Shown in pieces: positions 35,620 to 47,576 of a DNA stretch of 64,000 nucleotides (the stretch's first letter is position 1; every line of letters begins with the position of its first letter). Under the pieces are notes generated by a model. The model had not been told where the DNA came from and searched no databases. It saw only the letters and a program-made list of their open reading frames with translations. The DNA is from Astragalus membranaceus (lineage: Eukaryota > Streptophyta > Magnoliopsida > Fabales > Fabaceae): positions 72,039,948 to 72,103,947 of the forward strand of contig CM076854.1 in assembly GCA_039519185.1 (NCBI GenBank). The letters are read 5' to 3'. The position numbers and the translations under genes are program-made.

Positions 35620-37726
35620 TGCACACGTAATGCTTAGATGCAAGAGTTGTGGTAGACGCATGACTTGATGTCGAAATACAATGTATGGTGCAATGATTTA
35701 TGATATGGTTACTAGTAATTCATGCATATGTGTTTTTAAATTTTGAGATGAGAAATGAGACTTTCAATGCGAGAAGTAGAGAGATGATTATTTGGAATCA
35801 TCATTTATTAGAAAAATTTCATTCGATTTGAACTCAAACTTTGATAATCTCAAGGTTGTTATTTACAGAGACTGATGTGAAAAAGTACTTGACTGTATTT
35901 ACAGACTCGCTTGTTTTACTCTTCCATTATGATGCCCCATGACGACCGAAGTTTTAGGTCCACAAAATTAACTAGGTGGATTTTCAGTATCACATTATTA
36001 GCTTGTGTTCTCTCTCTTTGAAGCATTGTTTAGTAAACATGCAAAGTAGTGCAAATATAGGTGAATGAGTTGACTTGGTTCTAGGTCTAGGGTATGGACA
36101 TATATGACAGGTGAAAAGATGAAGGACATGATTATTGTCAAAGTCATGAAAGGTAGGTTCTCCCCAATTCAAGAAATGTGGGACTGCCCTAATTTAGACT
36201 TAATGACGGTGAGTGAATACGCTTGCCCCTTTCTAGTGATGACAACAGCTAGGGGTGTAGAAGATGATGAATTGGGAATGCCATGACTTTGTAATGAAAA
36301 GTGGCAAGCAAAGGGTTTTGTCTCAACCCATAGAGTTTGGTGTTGCCCTAATTATGACAAGGACAAAGTTGCCCCAACTGAAGTAGCATTGTGAAAGGGT
36401 TTGTTTAGGGTAATGGGTTGAGAAATTGCCCCGGTACGGTTTTGTGGATGTGAATATGATAAGGGAATGATATGGGTGTAGGGAGAATTTCCCTAATTTT
36501 AGGTGGAGTGAAGGGTGACGGGATTGCCCCACTATGGAATGACATTTCAAACGGTTGCTTCAAGTGAGGTTGTGAAAGGTGGCAAAGTTAGGGTAATGGG
36601 CTAGGGAGGTGGTCCAATATGGCTATATGGATTGGGTATAGTATATGAATGGGATGGACAATGGTTAAATCTCCAAGTTCAAGTGGTATGGATGATAAAA
36701 GGAATGCCCCACTTTGGGATCTAGGTGGTGATCCTAGTATAAACTTTTGGTTCTCTTTTAGGTGAATCCCAAAGACTGTGACAGTCTTGAGTTTTTTGAT
36801 ATGATGAAAACTTCACTTGGTGATCACTAAACATTGTCTTTATATCAATGCAACTTGAATGCACCTTGGAGTGCAAGCCTTTTGATTTTTTTTTAACTTT
36901 CTTTGATTTTTTGAGCAAACATATTGTAAATAAATAAACTTATTTGTCCTAAAATTAAAACTTTGAGAAAACAAAAGCAGTCAGTCATTGATCGGAATGG
37001 ACTTTATAGGGTTGTAATGTGGCCGATGGTTAGGGGTTTGTGAAGGATAGGATAATTAGGCCTAATGAAATATTTGAGAATTTATGAAAGGGGGGATAAT
37101 TAGGCCCAATGAGGTGTTTGAGGGTTTATGAAAGAAAGGGTTTGTGATGTGGCGAATGGTTAAAGGTTTATGAAAGAAAGAGGTTGTAAATGAGTGTTTG
37201 AGGGTTTATGAAAGGAGGGATGATTACGCCCAATGAGGGTTTATGAAAGGAGGAGGTGTTTATGAAAGGAGGGATTTTTGGGCCCAATGAGGTGTTTTGA
37301 GGGTTTATTGAGACAAGGATCTCTTATCCGCTTCATGGCAAGATGTATCAGCTCACAATTTCTACTTCTTTTATTTTTTTTCCAGGATTTTTCAATCCTC
37401 TCTTTTTTGAATTTCACTTTTGGTGATTTTTCCTTCTCCCTTTTTTTTGGGCTGGGTGAGCTGATAAAAGTGATACACCATGTTTAGGTGTGAAATTGAT
37501 CTTTGTCTAGGGTAACCGAAATTGTATAGGGTGACTGAAAGATTTTTTTGATTTTTCGGCTCAAAGGGGTAGTAAAGAGCCTTTTTTGAGGATATGGTAA
37601 GATGACCAAACTTCATTTCGAATCATGATTGCTTATTTTCTCAAAACTTAACTTTAGGACGAAAATTTATTTATTTTTATATATCTATTTTTATATATTT
37701 GCTTTTTCTTTATTTCTTGTTATATG

Positions 37727-37731
37727 CCTTA
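37727..37731. other. Target-site duplication of chromovirus G2, left copy
   Basis: cctta, repeated at 46860-46864. Confidence 0.85.
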
Positions 37732-40271
37732 TGTAACACCCAAATAATTTAATTATTTATTTAATTAAATTATTTAGGTAATTTATTAGTATAGTTATAT
37801 TAAAATAATTATGCGGTGTTTTATGTAAATTAGGGAGTGGTGTTTAGTAATTAAGCTGAGTAGGAGTCGGGGGCCCGTGATCCAGGAGCCCAAGGGCTTA
37901 GGCGCATGAAGGAGAGTAAGTGGCTAGGGTTTAGTCATTAGCGCATTTTTTGAGAGAAAAGAAAGAAAATTGCGAAGAGGAGGAGAGAGAAAGGAAGGAG
38001 ACGGCGCACAATGAGAAAGAGGAGAGGAGCCCTGTTGCGGCGGTTCTTCGGGGTTTCGTGCAAGGAGATATCGTGTTCGGCAAAAATCCAAGGTAAGGGT
38101 GGGTTCTATACTTATAATAGGGTATATGATGGGGATTATGTGGGAGATAGGACCTATGTTGTTCTTTTGATCTTGTTGGTGTTGATTTATTGATGTTAGC
38201 ATGTATGCATGATGGTTGTAATTGGCTGATTGTGGTGAAAATTGGTGTTTGGCGTTTTGGTGCGAATTGGTGTTGTGTTTGGTTGCTGGAATTGGCGCCC
38301 TGCTGCTGGGCGCCGTGTCTGTGTTGCGTCTAGTCCCTGCTGGAGGCGCCCTGTTGCTGGGCGCCAAACCAGTGTTGTTGATGTTGCTGATTTTGGCGCC
38401 CTAGGCGCCCAATCATGGTGTCCTGTTGTTGTTGTTGCTGGAAGTGGCGCCCTAGGCGCCCAGTGATGCTGTCTTAGTTGTTGGAGTTGACGCCCTAGGC
38501 GCCCAGTGTGTTCCTGAGTTGCTGGAGTTGGCGCCCTAGGTGCCCAGTGGTGTCCTGGGTGGTTTCTGGATGTTGCTGTGTTGTGCCAGAATTTTCTTGT
38601 GTCGCTGGGAGAGGCGACCTAGGCGCCCAGTAGTGTTTCAGTGTTGTCCCTGTTGCTGAAAACTGGCGCCCTAGGCTCCCAGTGCTGTTGCTGTCTCAGG
38701 CGCGCTGTTGCTGGGCGCCAAGACTGATGTTGCTGTTGTTGTCTCAGGCGCCCTGTTGCTGGGCGCCAAGTCTGATGTTGCTGTTGTTGTCTCAGGCGCC
38801 CTGTTGCTGGGCGCCAAGCCTGATGTTGCTGTTGTTGTCTTAGGCGCCCTGCTGCTGGGCACCAAGTCTGTTCCTGGTGTTGTGGTGTTAGGCGCCTTGC
38901 CCCTGGGCGCCATTTCCTGTGTTGCTGCTAGGCGCCCTGTTGCTGGGCGCCAAGTCTAATTCTGTTGCTGTGGTGTTAGGCGCCCTATTGCTGGGCGCCA
39001 AGTCTGTTGTGTTGCCTGTTGTGCCAGGCGCCCTGTTGCTGGGCGCCAACTTCTGTTTTGTTGCTGTCTCACTTGCCGCCCTGTTGCTGTGCGCCAGTTT
39101 CTGTCTTGTTGCTGTTGCTGTTTTTCCAAAAACTTGCTGTTGCTGTTTTCCTTAAAATTGGTGTTGCTGTCACAGTGACCAAATGTTGCTGTTTTTCCAA
39201 AAACAATGTTGCTGTCACAGAGACCAAATGTTGCTATTTTTCCAAAAACAATGTTGTTGTCACAGTGAACAATGTTTGTTGTTTTGCTGTAAAAATGGTG
39301 TTGCTGTCACTGAAAAATAAGTGTGTTGTTGCTGTAAAAATGGTGTTGCTGTCACTGTAAAATAAAAGTGTTGTTGATGTAAAAATGGTGTTGCTGTCAC
39401 TGTAAATAAGCGTTGCTGTTTGTTGTAAATCTGTTGGTGTTTTGGTGTCGGTGATTGTTGGTGTTATCGGTGATGATGTAACAGGTGATGTGCCTATTTC
39501 ATGGGCTAAGGTGATGGGTCTATGACCACTTGGTGATATTGGTGATGTTGTGTTAATTAAATGTCGATTATTGTTGATTGATCTGGTGCATTGTTCATGG
39601 TGTCGCATATATTGCATATGCATTATTTTGGTGATGATGGCTTCGGCCTTGGAGCTATAGGTGATGATGATGATGCAAATACAGGTGATGATGCCCTTAG
39701 TGGCTACTTTATTGGTAATTATTGGTACCACATGCATATACCCGGTGGTGTGGGTTGCATTTCATATAATTACTCATGTTGTCGGTGATGTTGTTTTGGC
39801 GATTGCAATTGACTTTGTTGTGAGGTGGTAGATATAGTTGTCGTAACTCTAGCATATTGCCTATCATATATGCTATTATAATGTTAGATATCTCACCCCT
39901 TCTGTTTGAATGTTACCCCTATGTTGGTAACGTGCAGGTGATTGCGAGTGAAGGCATGTCTACCTTCGCTAGTAGAGTCGGCGTCGTCGCTCTGATACGT
40001 AGCACTCGGGGGATGAACGCTAGGCTTTATTAGTGTCTTTATTATTTAATTTTTTGGAGTTTTATGGTGATGTTAAGATTACTGTTGAATCCTATATTTT
40101 ATTCCGCTGCATGGTGATGGAGTTATTATTATGTTATTTAATGGTGAATTTTATTTATTGACGTGTGATGTTTTAACGGTGTAAGTGTAGCATCCTTGTG
40201 GGTGTATCGAATAATGTTTTTGAAACTCTGATTCTTGCCAAAAAATTTCCGGGTAGAAAAGGGGTGTTACA
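37732..40271 (+). mobile_element. G2 5' LTR
   Basis: 2540 bp, tgtaacaccc to ggtgttaca. It carries about a dozen ggcgccc...gggcgcc modules in tandem (38285-39060) and then a tract of tgttgctgt repeats. It matches 44386-46859 closely, with small insertions and deletions in the repeat tracts. Confidence 0.92.
38685..39060. repeat. GGCGCC-rich tandem repeat in G2 5' LTR
   Basis: Units of about 50-55 bp, each with the inverted pair ggcgccctgttgctgggcgcc joined by gttgctgttgtt spacers. The counterpart in the 3' LTR is at about 45320-45700. The repeated GALLLGAK peptides it encodes in all copies are repeat artefacts. Confidence 0.9.
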
Positions 40272-40275
40272 TTAG

Positions 40276-40287
40276 TGGTGTCAGAGC
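40276..40287 (+). other. Primer binding site of G2
   Basis: tggtgtcagagc, one mismatch from the initiator tRNA-Met complement. Confidence 0.8.
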
Positions 40288-40390
40288 AGTTTCGGTCTGT
40301 CCGGCCAAGTTGCCAAGTTATTGTGTCATTGACGATCAAGTATTGTCAAGTATTTCTAACTGTTGCCTATGATTGTAGTGATTAGTTGAG

Positions 40391-41225
40391 ATAGCTGGAA
40401 GGAACGATGCTGCTATTGCTGTTGCGTTGGCTGCTATGGCTCAGGCTGTGGAGGGTCAACAGAATGCTAGTGACAATGCCAGGTCTCGGAGTTTGGCTAC
40501 CTTTCAGAGAGAAATCAGCCTACCTTCAAGGGCAAGTATGACCCCGATGGGGCTTTGGCATGGTTGAAAGAGATGGAAAGGATTTTTCGTGTGATGGACT
40601 GCACTCCAGCACAGAAGGTTCGTTATGGTACTCATATGCTGGCAGAGGAGGCCGATGACTGGTGGTTAGAGGCTAGGCAGAGATTGGAGACTGCAAATGA
40701 GGAGATCACTTGGGCTGTGTTCCGAAGGGAGTTTACGAGAAAATATTATCCGGAGGATGTCCGAGGTAAGAAAGAGATTGAGTTCCTGGAGCTGAAATAG
40801 GGGAATATGTCCGTGACTGAGTGTGCTGCTAAGTTCGTGGAGTTAGCAAAGTTCTATCCGCATTACAGTGAGGCTACTGCTGAGTTTTCCAAGTGCATTA
40901 AGTTTGAGAATGGGCTGCGTCCTGAGATCAAGAAGGCGATTGGTTACTAGAAGATCCGTGTTTTCTCCGACTTGATTGATAGCTGCAGAATTTATGAGGA
41001 AGACAATAATGCTCACTACAAGATGATGAATGAGAAGAGGAGCAAATTTCAGAGTCGTGGTAAACCGTATGATGTTCCTGCTGGTAAGGGTAAGCAGAAA
41101 GCTGCTGTTGGCAAGAAGACTAGTGGGGGAGATGCTCCTGCTAGCATCATATGTTACAAATGCGGCAAAGCTGGTCACAAGAGTAACGTGTGCAAGGCTG
41201 AAGTGAAGAAGTGTTACCATTGTGG
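40391..41225 (+). pseudogene. G2 gag with partial zinc knuckles, broken
   Basis: The start codon found in relatives (ATGGCAGG) is ATAGCTGG at 40391. The reading frame shifts by one base near 40512 (a lost A in an A run). The gag core follows (EEITWAVFRREFTRKYYPED) with TAG stops at 40798 and 40948; the second is CAG in G1. One CCHC knuckle (CYKCGKAGHKSNVC) and the start of a second (CYHCG) remain. The DNA then jumps straight into late protease sequence, so the rest of the knuckles and the protease active site are deleted. Confidence 0.85.
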
Positions 41226-42944
41226 ATTTTGTGTGTTTGCCGTTGAGCGGATTGGATGTAATCTTGGGTATGAACTGGTTGGAGCATAACCATGTCCATA
41301 TTAATTGTCGTAGCAAGTCGGTGAGTTTTGAAGGAGAGGAGTCTGGTCTATTATCCGCTAGTCAGTTGCGGAAGTTGATGAAGGAAGGAGTTCAGTTATT
41401 CTCGCTGATGGCGTCGTTGTCTGTTGAGAATCAAGCTATCGTTGAAGAGTTGCGGGTGGTGAGCGAGTTTCCTGATGTTTTCCCTGATGAGATTCCAAGT
41501 GTACCGCCAGAGAGGGAAGTTGAGTTCTCTATTGATCTTGTACCTGGTACCAGACCTGTTTCTATGGCACCGTACAGGATGTCCGCATCCGAATTGTCTG
41601 AATTGAAGAAGCAACTAGAGGATCTGCTCGAGAAGAAGTTTGTAAGGCCGAGTGTATCGCCATGGGGAGCTTCTGTGTTGTTAGTAAAGAAGAAGGATGG
41701 TAGTATGAGGCTCTGTGTGGATTATCGGCAGTTGAATAAGGTGACAATTAAGAACAAGTATCCACTTCCGAGGATAGACGATTTGATGGATCAGCTAGTG
41801 GGTGCTCAAGTATTCAATAAGATTGATTTGAGGTCGGGTTATCATCAGATCAAGGTGAAGGACGAAGATATTCAGAAAACGGCTTTCAGAACCCGTTATG
41901 GCCATTATGAGTATTCGGTGATGCCGTTCGGTGTTACCAACGCACCAGGAGTATTTATGGAGTATATGAATCGTATATTTCATACTTACTTAGATCGGTT
42001 TGTGGTGGTGTTCATCGACGACATTCTAATTTACTCTAAATCGGAGGAAGAGCATGCAGAGCATCCGAGGCTAGTATTGGAGGTACTGAAGGAAAAAGAA
42101 GCTGTATGCGAAATTGTCAAAGTGTGAATTCTGGCTGAAGGAAGTGAGTTTTCTCGGTCATGTCATTTCTGGTAATGGTATTGCGGTGGATCCGTTGAAA
42201 GTAGAAGCAGTGTTGAATTGGGAGGCTCCGAAGTCGACAACTAAAATTAGAAGCTTTTTGGGATTGGCCGGCTATTATAGGAGATTCATTGAAGGTTTTT
42301 CTAAGTTAGCACTTCCGTTAACTCAGTTAACCTGCAAAGGAAAGGCTTTTGTTTGGGATGCCCGTTGTGAAGAAAGTTTCATGGAATTGAAGAAGAGATT
42401 GACAACGTCTCCTGTCTTGACGTTGCCCAATCCGGAAGGGTCGTTTGTGGTGTATTGTGATGCTTAAAAAATGGGTTTAGGTGGTGTGCTTATGCAAGAT
42501 GGGAAGGTTATTGCGTATGCATCGAGACAGTTAAGAGTTCATGAGAAGAATTATCCCACTCATGACTTGGAGTTAGCTGCAGTGGTCTTTGTGCTGAAGA
42601 TTTGGAGGCACTATCTCTATGGTTCCAGATTTGAGGTGTTTAGTGATCATAAGAGCTTGAGGTATTTGTTTGACCAGAAGGAGTTGAATATGAGGCAGCG
42701 GCGATGGTTGGAGTTGTTGAAGGACTATGATTTCAGTTTGAATTATCATCCAGGCATAGCTAATGGCGTGGCTGATGCTTTGAGCCGGAAGACTTTGCAT
42801 ATGTCGGCTATGATGGCTAAGGAGTTAGAGCTGATTGAGGAGTTCAGAGATATAAGTCTGGTTTGTGAAGTGACATCTCAGAGTGTTAAGTTAGGAATGT
42901 TGAAGATTGGTAATGATTTTCTGGACAGCATCAGAGAGGCCTAG
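41222..42944 (+). pseudogene. G2 protease tail, reverse transcriptase and RNase H, broken
   Basis: The frame opens with the end of the aspartic protease (VILGMNWLEHNHVHINCRSK), lacking the DTG active site. RT follows with the conserved MRLCVDYRQLNKVTIKNKYP, FNKIDLRSGYHQI and FIDDILIYS motifs; FIDD is the catalytic box. A frame change near 42105 separates RT palm from the connection (SFLGLAGYYRRFIEGFSKL). RNase H begins at VYCDA, with TAA at 42465, and continues through DHKSLRYLF and GVADALSRK. A TAG at 42942 ends the block before integrase. Confidence 0.9.
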
Positions 42945-44363
42945 AAATCAGATGTTAAACTGGTAGACTTGACGGTCGGGATTGGTCAATCTGAGAATGA
43001 GGATTTCAGGTTGGATTCCCAAGGTGTGTTGAGGTTCCGTGGTAGGATTTGCATTCCTGATGATGCAGACATGAAGAGAGCCATTCTTGAAGAGAGTCAC
43101 ATAAGTAAGTTAAGTATTCATCCGGGAGCTACAAAGATGTATCAAGACCTGAAGAAGTTGTTTTGGTGGCATGATATGAAGCGAGATGTGGCGCAGTTCG
43201 TTTATGCATGTTTGACTTGCCAGAAGTCAAAGGTTGAGCATCAGAAGCCTGCTGGGTTGATGCAACCGTTAGAAATTCCAGAACGGAAATGGGATAGCAT
43301 CTCGATGGATTTTGTGACGGGGTTGCCTAATACTGCGAAAGGGCATGATGCAATTTGGGTGATTGTTGACAGGTTAACGAAATCGTCTCATTTTGTTCCC
43401 ATCAGCATCACGTATCCGGTGTCGAAGTTGGCAGAGATTTATATCCGGGAGATTGTGAAGCTTCATGGAGTTCCTAAGAGTATTGTTTCGGATAGAGATC
43501 CGAGGTTCACTTCAGATTTCTGGAAGAGTTTGCAAGAGAAGTTGGGGTCTAAGTTGAGGTTGAGTTCGGCATATCATCCTCAAACAGATGGTCAGTCAGA
43601 GAGGACAATTCTGTCATTAGAAGATTTGTTGAGGGCTTGTGTTTTGGAACAAGGAGGTTCGTGGGATTCCTACCTTCCACTGATAGAGTTCACGTATAAC
43701 AACAGTTACCATTCTAGTATTGGGATGGCACCTTTTGAAGCATTATATGGTCGGAAGTGTAGAACCCCACTGTGTTGGTATGAGTCTGGAGAGAGTGTGG
43801 TGCTTGGACCGGAGATTGTTCGAGAAACAACTGAAAAAGTGAAGTTGATCCGTGAGAAGATGAAGGCTTCGCAGAGTCGACAGAAGAGTTATCACGACAA
43901 GCGGAGGAAAGATTTGGAGTTTCAAGCGGGTGAGCATGTATTTTTGAGAGTCACCCCAGTGACCGGTGTTGGACGTGCTTTGAAGTCGAAGAAGCTCACT
44001 CCTCGTTTTATTGGTCCGTATCATATTTCAGAGAGAGTCGGAAATATTGCATATAGAGTGGCTTTACCGCCTAACCTTTCGAATTTGCATGACGTGTTTC
44101 ATGTGTCGCAACTTCGGAAGTATATTTCAGATCCATCTCATGTGATCTGTATGGATGATGTGGAGGTACGGGATAATCTCACGGTGGAGACGATGCCCGT
44201 ACGGATCGAAGGGCATGAGGTGAAAGTTTTAAGAGGCAAGGATATTGCGTTGGTGAAAGTAGTCTGGCTAGGAGCTGCTGGAGAGAGCATGACGTGGGAA
44301 CTGAAGAGCAAGATGCGGGAATCCTATCTCGAGCTGTTTGAATCAGGTAAATTTCGAGGATGA
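42945..44363 (+). pseudogene. G2 integrase with C-terminal chromodomain
   Basis: Open without internal stops from 42969. The zinc-binding HHCC part shows ESHISKLSIHPG and CLTCQKSK. The catalytic core shows SMDFVTGLP, VSDRDPRF and HPQTDGQSERT, the D-D-E set. A GPY-type region follows (TPRFIGPYHISERVGNIAYR, NLHDVFHVSQLRKY), then a chromodomain-like tail (VLRGKDIALVKVVWL, MTWELKSKMRESYLELF). Chromodomains of this group are thought to guide insertion into heterochromatin. This domain could fold, but it has no upstream frame joined to it. It ends with a stop 20 bp before the purine tract. Confidence 0.9.
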
Positions 44364-44369
44364 AATATT

Positions 44370-44385
44370 CTAAGTGGGGGAGAGT
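44370..44385 (+). other. Polypurine tract of G2
   Basis: ctaagtgggggagagt just before the LTR start tgtaacgccc. Confidence 0.8.
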
Positions 44386-46859
44386 TGTAACGCCCAAATA
44401 ATTTAATTATTTATTTAATTAAATTATTTAGGTAATTTATTAGTATAGTTATATTAAAATAATTATGCGGTGTTTTATGTAAATTAGGGAGTGGTGTTTA
44501 GTAATTAAGCTGAGTAGGAGTCGGGGGCCCGTGATCCAGGAGCCCAAGGGCTTAGGCGCATGAAGGAGAGTAAGTGGCTAGGGTTTAGTCATTAGCGCAT
44601 TTTTTGAGAGAAAAGAAAGAAAATTGCGAAGAGGAGAAGAGAGAAAGGAAGGAGACGGCGCACAAGGAGAAAGAGGAGAGGAGCTCTGTTGCGGTGGTTC
44701 TTCGGAGTTTCGTGCAAGGAGATATCGTGTTCGGCAAAAATCCAAGGTAAGGGTGGGTTCTATCCTTATAATAGGGTATATGATGGGGATTATGTGGGAG
44801 ATAGGACCTATGTTGTTCTTTTGATCTTGTTGGTGTTGATTTATTGATGTTAGCATGTATGCATGATGGTTGTAATTGGTTGTTGTGGTGAAAATTGGTG
44901 TTTGGCGTTTTGGTGCGAATTGGTGTTTTGTTTGGTTGCTGGAATTGGCGCCCTGCTGCTGGGCGCCGTGTCTGTGTTGCGTCTGGTCCCTGCTGGAGGC
45001 GCCCTGTTGTTGGGCGCCAAACCAGTGTTGCTGATTTTGGCGCCCTAGCCGCCCAGTCATGGTGTCCTGTTGTTGTTGTTGCTGGAAGTGGCGCCCTAGG
45101 CGCCCAGTGATGCTGTCTTAGTTGCTGCAGTTGGCGCCCTATGCGCCCAATGTGTTCCTGAGTTGCTGGAGTTGGCGCCCTAGGCGCCCAGTGGTGTCCT
45201 GGGTGGTTTCTGGATGTTGCTGTGTTGTGCCAGAATTTTCTTGTGTCGCTGGGAGAGGCGCCCTAGGCGCCCAGTAGTGTTTCAGTGTTGTCCCTGTTGC
45301 TGAAAACTGGCGCCCAGTGCTGTTGCTGTCTCAGGCGCCCTGTTGCTGGGTGCCAAGTCTGATGTTGCTGTTGTTGTCTCAGGCGCCCTGTTGCTGGGCG
45401 CCAAGTCTGATGTTGCTGTTGTTGTCTTAGGCGCCCTGTTGCTGGGCGCCAAGCCTGATGTTGCTGTTGTTGTCTTAGGCGCCCTGCTGCTGGGCGCCAA
45501 GTCTGTTCCTGGTGTTGTGGTGTTAGGCGCCTTGCCCCTGGGCGCCATTTCCTGTGTTGCTGCTAGGCGCCCTGTTGCTGGGCGCCAAGTCTAATTCCGT
45601 TGATGTGGTGTTAGGCGCCCTGTTGCTCGGCGCCAAGTCTGTTGTGTTGCCTGTTGTGCCAGGCGCCCTGTTGCTGGGCGCCAACTTCTGTTTTGTTGCT
45701 GTCTCACTAGGTGCCCTGTTGCTGGGCGCCAGTTTCTACTGTGTTGCTGCCTGTCTTGCCGCCCTATTGCTGGGAGCCAGTTTCTGTCTTGTTGCTGTTG
45801 CTGTTTTTCCAAAAACTTGCTGTTGCTGTTTTCCTTAAAATTGGTGTTGCTGTCACAGTGACCAAATGTTGCTGTTTTTCCAAAAATAATGTTGCTGTCA
45901 CAGTGAACAATGTTTGCTGTAAAAATGGTGTTGCTGTCACTGTAAAATAAAAGTGCTGTTGCTGTAAAAATGGTGTTGCTGTTGCTGTAAATAAGCGTTG
46001 CTGGTTGTTGTAAATCTATTGGTGTTTTGGTGTCGGTGATTGTTGGTGTTATCGGTGATGATGTAACAGGTGATGTGCCTATTTCATGGGCTAAGGTGAT
46101 GGGTCTATGACCACTTGGTGATATTGGTGATGTTGTGTTAATTAAATGTCGATTATTGTTGATTGATCTGCTGCATTGTTCATGGTGTCGCATATATTGC
46201 ATATGCATTATTTTGGTGATGATGGCTTCGGCCTTGGAGCTATAGGTGATGATGGTGAGGCTCATACAGGTGATGATGCCCTTAGTGGCTACTTTATTGG
46301 TGATGATTGGTACCACATGCATATACCCGTTGGTGTGGGTTGCATTTCATATAATTACTCATGTTGTCGGTGATGTTGTTTTGGCGATTGTAATTGACTT
46401 TGTTGTGAGGTGGTAGATATAGTTGTCGTAACTCTAGCATATTGCCTATCATATATGCTATTATAATGTTAGATATCTCACCCCTTCTGTTTGAATGTTA
46501 CCCCTATGTTGGTAACGTGCAGGTGATTGCGAGTGAAGGCATGTCTACCTTCGCTAGTAGAGTCGGTGTCGTCGCTCTGATACGTAGCACTCGGGGGGAT
46601 GAACGCTAGGCTTTATTAGTGTCTTTATTATTTAATTTTTTGGAGTTTTATGGTGATGTTAAGATTACTGTTGAATCCTATATTTTATTCCGCTGCATGG
46701 TGATGGAGTTACTATTATGTTATTTAATGGTGAATTCTATTTATTGACGTGTGATGTTTTAACGGTGTAAGTGTAGCATCCCTTGTGGGTGTATTGAATA
46801 ATGTTTTTGAAACTCTGATTCTTGCCAAAAAATTTCCGGGTAGAAAAGGGGGTGTTCCA
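44386..46859 (+). mobile_element. G2 3' LTR
   Basis: 2474 bp, same sequence as the 5' LTR apart from point changes and repeat-length differences. The last bases read ggtgttcca instead of ggtgttaca. The target duplication cctta follows. Confidence 0.92.
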
Positions 46860-46864
46860 CCTTA

Positions 46865-47562
46865 ATTTTTGCTTAGATTGCTCTTGAGTTCGCTAGTCAA
46901 TACTGACGATGGACTATCTTTACTCAGTTGGCTTTATCACCTGTCACATTGTGTCTCGAAAGAAGAAGAATCGGGATCTATGTTTGGGATTATCCGGAGG
47001 ACTTCCTTAACTGCTACCTAAACTGGGTTGAACTCACACCAGAAGGTAAGATTTACTGTGAAACAATATTTCGATAACTAATAGGCTGACTAATCAATGG
47101 TCAGGGTTTCGGATGTTAACTAATCTGATAGATTTCAGTACACTGACATTCCTACTGCCTAATGGCTTCGCTTAGCTTGTACTCTCGGTAAGACCTACGA
47201 TGTCTTACACCGCGACTCACTAGTTGTATCAGATTCATTGACTAAACAGCCGCCCACAGTTTCCTCGAACCATCGCGGATGCCCATTGTTGTTCCCAAAT
47301 GTCATCTGTAGCCCCCTGCTGCTGCTGCGCGCTCTGATGAAACGAGAAGGCTGGAAATCCTATGGCTTGGTTTCAAACATTTTCGGGGCTGAGGCAACTA
47401 ACTGTCATAACTTGCAGTAATTTACATGAAACATTGAGTGGATACTGACTCAATACGTCACATAATATACTGGAAGGATCTAACATTTAATTGTCTAAGT
47501 CCCTAGCTGACTCGATCTAATACTCTTGACAAGAAGGTCACTAAGTCCGACAAGGCCGAACC
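46865..47562 (-). other. Leader region of E-family element E4, non-coding
   Basis: On the minus strand this follows the E4 primer site, so it is the start of an internal region. No gag frame is recognisable. It is cut by the G2 insertion at its left and its continuation beyond 37731 is not clear. Confidence 0.45.
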
Positions 47563-47574
47563 GCTCTGATACCA
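47563..47574 (-). other. Primer binding site of E4
   Basis: The minus strand reads TGGTATCAGAGC two bases after the LTR end, followed by GGTTCGGCCTTGTCGG. It fixes the orientation of this LTR family. Confidence 0.9.
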
Positions 47575-47576
47575 AT

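Larger units (their letters stand above)
34588..37731 (-). other. Ogre-like 3' internal region, non-coding
   Basis: No gene is supported. Repeated phrases are seen on the plus strand: gg(a/g)gcac..ggggctctgaa at 34750-34880, tgccccaa/attgcccc blocks at 36150-36720, and gagggtttatgaaaggaggg at 37080-37300. An (AATG)n microsatellite lies inside. Confidence 0.5.
37732..46859 (+). mobile_element. Chromovirus (Tekay-like Ty3/gypsy) G2, complete but inactive
   Basis: Contains 5' LTR, primer site, gag, protease remnant, RT, RNase H, integrase with a C-terminal chromodomain, purine tract and 3' LTR, flanked by the duplication cctta. The domain order and the chromodomain at the end of pol place it with chromoviruses, closest in look to the Tekay clade. 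Gag-pol carries four stop codons, three frame changes and one internal deletion, so it cannot move itself. It sits within the Ogre-like element. Confidence 0.9.

Noticed and set aside
35251..35661. 136-residue minus-strand frame with His/Ser/Phe/Ile repeats
   Set aside because: Produced by the (AATG)n microsatellite.
38222..39360. Open frames with repeated GALLLGAK peptides on both strands (also 44863-46322)
   Set aside because: They read through the GGCGCC tandem repeat of the G2 LTRs in several frames at once. The pattern reflects repeat length, not coding.
46860..47576. Possible gag of E4
   Set aside because: I looked for a frame after the primer site on the minus strand and found only short frames with stops and no gag motif.
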